From positions 496,001 through 560,000 of the forward strand of contig VXAY01002045.1 in assembly GCA_013399855.1 (NCBI GenBank): DNA of 64,000 nucleotides, given 5' to 3'. This stretch comes from Oxyruncus cristatus (taxonomy: Eukaryota > Chordata > Aves > Passeriformes > Cotingidae). A program made the translations under genes and the position numbers. Positions 59,901 to 64,000 of this stretch are shown one piece after another (position 1 is the first letter of the stretch; each line of letters starts with the position of its first letter). The notes below the pieces were generated by a model. The model saw nothing but the letters and a program-made list of their open reading frames with translations, was not told the origin of the DNA and searched no databases.

Positions 59901-62900
59901 TCCATGGTTATATGACTTCAGAGATACGCAGAGGAAAGGGGAAAATACGTTACATTGTATTGCTCTGATTGCTGAAGTGGGAGTGATTTAGGATTTCTTT
60001 GCTTTGTTCTAGGCTTCAGTTTCATGTAGATTGCTTCCATTGTTTGGGTTGGATTGCACTTATACCTCATGTGGCAACATTGCCATACTTCTTGACTGTC
60101 CTCTGGTTCTTGAAAATCTCAGCCTCCAGTTTGGGCAGCACATGTGATGTGTTGCCCAGAAGATGTATTTTTTTTCGTGGAGGTTTAATCCTCTTCCTAC
60201 TGAGTGTAAATCTTCCATCAAATAAAACACTTCTAAATCTTTTTTATGATATTGTTGTTGTAAGATGGGAAATAGAAGCACAGGTGAAAGGGGAAGGAGA
60301 GATAGAAGGGAGTAAGCATGACGATTCTGGGGATTTTATTCTGGAAGTCCGAAAAGTGCCTTACAGGCATTTGAGTGCTGAAATTGTTCATCTAAAATGG
60401 GAATGAGGATGAGAATAATGCTTTATATTAACAAATGTACATTGATTTTGTTCATCTGACATCTTTGTTTACTGTGTTCTGATATGCCTTCTCCTGTGTA
60501 ATTTACAACTGTCATGCAAGTTCTGCATAATTTTTGAATTTCTAAATGTTGGGCGGGGAGGAAAACTTTAAGTACCAAGTATAAAAGGTTAATGAGATCA
60601 AATGTCTGACTGTCCTTGTTTTGCACTGCCTCATGCACCCTGACTTTATGGTGAGATTGTAATACTGCCAATGATGATGACAGAGGAGCATGCCAAAAAT
60701 CTTGACCCAAAGCCCACATAAGGCAAGAGCCCATAAGGCTTCTTATAGAGAAAGTTTTCCACTTACTTCTTGGAATAACCTTTACTTTTTGTGACAATAT
60801 ATCGTAAAAAATGTAGAGAGTTCAGGTTTCTGTTTATGGTCTTCTGACTGTATTATTTCAGAAAATAAAAACCTTTAGCAGCACTACCGGTTGGGGATAG
60901 AGTGGCTGGATAGGGACCAGGCTGAAAGGGACCTGGGGGTACTGATTGACAGCAGACTGAACATGAGCCAGCAGTGTGCCCAGGTGGCCAAGAAGGCCAA
61001 TGGCATCCTGGACTGTATCAGGAATAGTGTGGCCAGCAGGACCAGGATTCTTCCCCTGGCACTGGTTAGGCTGCACCTTGAGTGCTGTGTCCAGTTCTGG
61101 GCCCTTCAATTTAGAAAGGATATTGAGGATGCTGGAGCATGTCCAGAGAAGGGCAGTGAGGCTGGTGAAGGGTCTGGAGCAGAATTCTGATTAGGAGCAG
61201 CTGAGGGAGCTGGGGTTGTTTAGCCTGGAGAGGGAGAGGGTCAGGGGAGACCTTATCACTCTCTACGACTACCTGAAAGGGAGCTGTAGCCAGGTGAGGA
61301 TCAGCCTCTTCTCCCAAGCAACAAGAGACAGGACAAGAGGACACAGTCATAAGCTGTGCCAGGGGAGGTTTAGGTTAGACATTAGGAAGAAGTTCTTCAC
61401 AGGAAGTGACTGGGCATTGAAATGGATTGGCCATGGAGGTGGTGGAGTCACTGTCCCTGGAGGTGTTTAAGAAAAGACTGCATTGTGGCACTTAGTGCCA
61501 TGTTTTAGTTGACAAAGGTGATGTTTGGTCGTAGGGTTGGACTCTATCTCAGAAGTCTTTTCCAACCTAGTTTATCTTGTGATTCTGTAATATAGTTAGG
61601 ATAGACAAGAAATTCCTTGGTCTGATTTTTCTTTAAATACTCACCAGTAGCTAGTTTTGCTTGACTGCAAATGGAGAAGGCACATCATGAGCAAACTGTG
61701 ACTGTTTTGAATGTTGGGGCTTATTTTTTATATTTTTTTAATTAAACATCTGTGATGATATAAAATATTTACAGTTGTGAATTATAAGGTATATGTTTTT
61801 GTAGCCTGCTTATCAGAATTAATGCTTTGTAACATCTTTTGGACCCTCAGTAAAATGGTGACTGAATGTATCTGTTATGTGCATACTTTGCTTAAAAGTA
61901 AATGTAAGTAAATTCTCTTACAGGCACTTTAAATTATACTTAACTGCAACTGCTGAACACTTTTCAGAAAAATTTCAAGCATTAATTGTGGATGGTGAAG
62001 GCAAGGAAAAGGAGTATCGTGTTCAATGGCAAGACTTTTTCACCGGACATGTTGTTGGTTAGTATGAAGTAGACTGTGTGTCAATGCTGAGAAACCACAG
62101 CTTTGCACGAGTCTCTTGGCCAGAGTAAAGGTGTATTTTCCTTATTTTTGTCAGATACAATTAGGATGAATAAATAAGCTTAATTCTTATGTCCCTTGGG
62201 TTTTCTGGTTTTGTTTTTGTGATGTGTTTGGGGATTTATTTTTTTTTTTTAGGTTTGGTGGGTGGTAGGGTTTTTTTTGAGCTATTGCACCAATGTCTTA
62301 AGATAGGACTCTTGTGCTTAGTTTGGCAGAACACAAAGGTATAATTTACTCAAGCAGTGGCTTGCAAATTATAATTTATTTTTTAAAATAATGATGGTGG
62401 CTTTAATTCCACTTGGAATGTGAGACTTGTTCTGTGTCCCAGAACACAAAGCCGAAGTAGAGGTGATGCAGTGATGCCCAGATTGCTCAGATAAAAGACT
62501 TACAGATAGTTCTTTGTGGATTACTTTTCTGTAAATAAAGGGTATCTCACTCCACTTTTGTCCAGCACTAATGCTTCTGCTAAGTTGTTTTTATTTCTGT
62601 GTTGTCTGTGTGATGTGGTGAGACTTTTCCACTGGAGTCCGGGCTGATGCGGTGAAACTACTGTGTGATAATAGTTAGATGCGCACTGCATATTCTATGT
62701 CGTGTTATTAATGCCCAGAGCCACCTCAACACTTTCTGTAAAATTAAGAGTTACATCTGAGTCTTGTTGACTATGACCACTGAGAAGTTAAAACTGAGGG
62801 AAGTGTTGGTTCATTTCTTTTTTTCTTTGTGCTGAACAGTTCTTCAGAGACCAAGAAAGGTAATTTGGCATGAAGTTTAGAAACAATTAAAAAACCCCTA

Positions 62901-63056
62901 ACAAACAGTGTAGGAGTGCATGCAAGCAGAGCTGAATTAATTTGTTTCTTCCTTGCTTACGTTAAAGGAGAGCATAATTCCAAGGTTGTGGCACATATTG
63001 GGGATGAAGATTTTACAGTGCGAATCAATACTGATGGAGAAGAATACAACATTGAG
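47711..63056 (+). CDS. ADAM17: ADAM17 (TACE) metalloprotease, N-terminal part, four exons
   Basis: Exons 47711-47807, 59646-59778, 61924-62057 and 62968-63056 join in frame to give residues 1-151. The gene continues beyond the window. ADAM17 is a type I membrane zinc protease that sheds TNF, EGFR ligands and other ectodomains. Seen here are a hydrophobic signal peptide (about residues 1-18, rich in L/V/W) and the first part of the inhibitory prodomain. Recognition rests on [48 protein letters not shown] and matching intron phases. K56-K57-R58 keeps the basic site where human has R-K-R, described as an upstream convertase site. The cysteine switch, HExxH catalytic domain, membrane span and tail lie outside. 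The start at 47711 has A at -3. The signal peptide and the following 14 residues differ strongly from human, as expected for this region. Confidence 0.94.
47808..48186 (+). other. ADAM17: Start of ADAM17 intron 1
   Basis: GC-rich, G-rich sequence with repeated 'ggtgatgggta…ggggt' themes that continue the CpG island. No exon is seen. Confidence 0.75.
48187..48346 (-). mobile_element. CR1 LINE 3'-end fragment, antisense to ADAM17
   Basis: The reverse complement matches the last part of the CR1 copy at 47208-47333, including a stretch of 44 identical bases (48254-48297 against 47248-47291). By eye about nine bases in ten agree over the shared 120-130 bases. The two belong to the same CR1 subfamily and sit in opposite orientation. 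Confidence 0.88.
50690..50766. repeat. T6GT3G4-type minisatellite
   Basis: A 14-base unit TTTTTTGTTTGGGG is repeated at about 50721-50748 within a longer T/G-rich tract. The G runs are too few per unit to call a telomeric repeat. Confidence 0.75.
50879..50912. repeat. 17-bp tandem duplication
   Basis: Two adjacent copies of a unit reading ttgtgctccaggtgagg. Confidence 0.8.
59646..59778 (+). CDS. ADAM17: ADAM17 exon 2 (residues 33-77)
   Basis: Completes D33 and encodes prodomain sequence with SDYDILS, SSIQQHS, the basic K56-K57-R58 and FSALQ. It ends two bases into R77 before donor gtaatt, a weaker donor than consensus. Confidence 0.94.
59779..60888 (+). other. ADAM17: ADAM17 intron 2, first part
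   Basis: Unique intronic sequence. Open frames on both strands (up to 135 codons) have no recognisable homology. Confidence 0.75.
60889..61592 (+). mobile_element. CR1 LINE, 5'-truncated, with remnant of the reverse-transcriptase ORF
   Basis: About 700 bases of CR1 in the sense of the host gene, ending in the typical gattctgta tail. The first 240 bases still read as the C-terminal end of the CR1 polymerase ORF ([40 protein letters not shown]). A frameshift near 61120 and stop codons then break it, so it is an inactive copy. It is younger-looking than the copies around exon 1. It lies wholly within ADAM17 intron 2. Confidence 0.92.
61593..61923 (+). other. ADAM17: ADAM17 intron 2, last part
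   Basis: AT-rich, ending in acceptor ttctcttacag. Nothing else is seen. Confidence 0.8.
61924..62057 (+). CDS. ADAM17: ADAM17 exon 3 (residues 77-122)
   Basis: Encodes [17 protein letters not shown] and [13 protein letters not shown] of the prodomain. It completes R77 at its start and ends with the first base of the G122 codon. The donor is gttagt. Confidence 0.95.
62058..62967 (+). other. ADAM17: ADAM17 intron 3
   Basis: Runs from gttagt to a poor-looking acceptor, cttacgttaaag. It contains a T-rich tract near 62236-62251. No gene is seen. Confidence 0.8.
62968..63056 (+). CDS. ADAM17: ADAM17 exon 4 (residues 122-151)
   Basis: Encodes [14 protein letters not shown] and [12 protein letters not shown], matching the human prodomain segment that precedes PLWRF. 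It ends on a codon boundary with a non-consensus donor, gtactc. Both splice sites are weak, but the frame and homology fix them. Confidence 0.9.
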
Positions 63057-64000
63057 GTACTCTTTGCTGTGGGAAGCTGTATTCAGACAGTCATTTTCTT
63101 TCCCTGTGGGTATTTCTCTTTCTAGTTAGTCATGTTGACACCTCTGTAGCTCAAACTAGACTTGGTGGTGGTGTTTGTTTTGGGGTGAGAAGGGAGGAGG
63201 AAGGGAAATGTGAAACCAACATGACTGTTGCAATTGTTGACTTTTATTAGTGACATTCTCTGATGGTTGCATGCTTTAGATACATCAGGCAGAATGTATG
63301 TTTTAAACAGGAAAAGGTTTCAGAAACAGAAATGGGTAACGATAGTAATTAGTGGTAATCATGACTTCTAGAATAACAAACTGTGTGGCAGTCTGAGCAG
63401 AGTCGAGGTCTGTGGAGCTTTCTAAAATTTTGGCTGTGTTATGTTGTGGAATTTTTCCCATTCTTAAAGCTTCTTTTGAAAATCTGCTCTTTTATCTTAG
63501 AGCTTCATTTGTAAATCTGATATTTTTCCCAACTCCCTTTGTTTTTCACCATTTTCATTGCTTGCCTTATTTTAAACTGTTGGTTAAAAAAATATATTCA
63601 ACAAATATATAGTTAGAGACTGTCCTAATGACTTGTTCAGTGCAGTATATTCCCAGACACAAGCAGTATTAGAATGTTTGAATTACAGTAATTATGGTTG
63701 AGTGTTAGATGGATATTGTAATTGTCTCCAAACCCAAGGATATGCAGAATAATGGATAGACCTGAGAAATCTAGTCATGTGAAAGTATAAAAATGTGATT
63801 AAAATATCCAAATCACTGTACTTGTGTTTTACATTATGAACATACAGTAGCTGTTTGACTGTGATTTAAAGCATTTTTGTGGCTGTGGTCCAGAGCGCTG
63901 TGTGTTTTGGCTCTCTGTGCAGCCAGCTGTGGTGCTCCTCACTGTCTGTGTCTGTGCAGCTGAGGGCCGGCAGTGGTGTGCAGGCTCCAACTCCCTGTTG
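63057..64000 (+). other. ADAM17: ADAM17 intron 4, truncated by the window edge
   Basis: Intronic sequence with no further exon recognised. The following exon, expected to begin PLWRF, lies outside. Confidence 0.8.

Noticed and set aside
60891..61190. 99-codon frame as a host gene
   Set aside because: Its sequence is the decayed polymerase ORF end of a CR1 LINE, not a host exon.

Overview
This is vertebrate nuclear DNA, almost certainly from a bird. Coding sequence is split by GT-AG introns, promoters sit in CpG islands, and the interspersed repeats are CR1 LINE 3' ends of the avian type plus one solo-LTR-like element. I cannot name the species. I see no bacterial operon, CRISPR array or phage-like system.

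Two genes are supported, both on the + strand. YWHAQ (14-3-3 theta) has its CpG-island promoter at about 2.1-3.5 kb, interrupted by a 951-base assembly gap. Its five coding exons lie between 3974 and 23850 and give a complete 245-residue protein. The 3' UTR follows, with several candidate poly(A) signals. The 5' part of ADAM17 (TACE) starts in a second CpG island at 47.3-47.9 kb. Its first four coding exons (47711-63056) encode the signal peptide and the first part of the prodomain, 151 residues in all, and the gene runs off the right edge. As I recall, YWHAQ also lies just upstream of ADAM17 in the same orientation in mammals (human 2p25), so the pair looks like conserved synteny.

Region by region: 1-2.1 kb is intergenic with no gene seen. 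2.1-3.9 kb holds the YWHAQ promoter and presumed non-coding first exon. 4.3-19.6 kb is a 15.3-kb intron with only simple repeats and a possible CR1 scrap. 19.6-23.9 kb carries the remaining YWHAQ exons. About 25-46.8 kb is a gene-poor spacer holding old CR1 pieces, a 33-bp tandem repeat, AT-rich tracts and a roughly 584-bp LTR. 46.9-48.35 kb is the ADAM17 promoter and first exon, bracketed by two CR1 copies in opposite orientation. 48.3-64 kb is ADAM17 intronic sequence, with exons 2-4 and one long CR1 copy.

The two genes do not form a pathway unit: one is a cytosolic phosphoserine/threonine-binding adaptor, the other a membrane sheddase. The points most worth a second look are the inverted CR1 pair around ADAM17 exon 1, the unusual C54-Q55 pair next to the phosphate-binding R56 of 14-3-3 theta, an upstream ORF overlapping the ADAM17 start, and a compact promoter motif cluster resembling YY1, ZNF143 and ETS sites. 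I did not find a convincing previously undescribed system.
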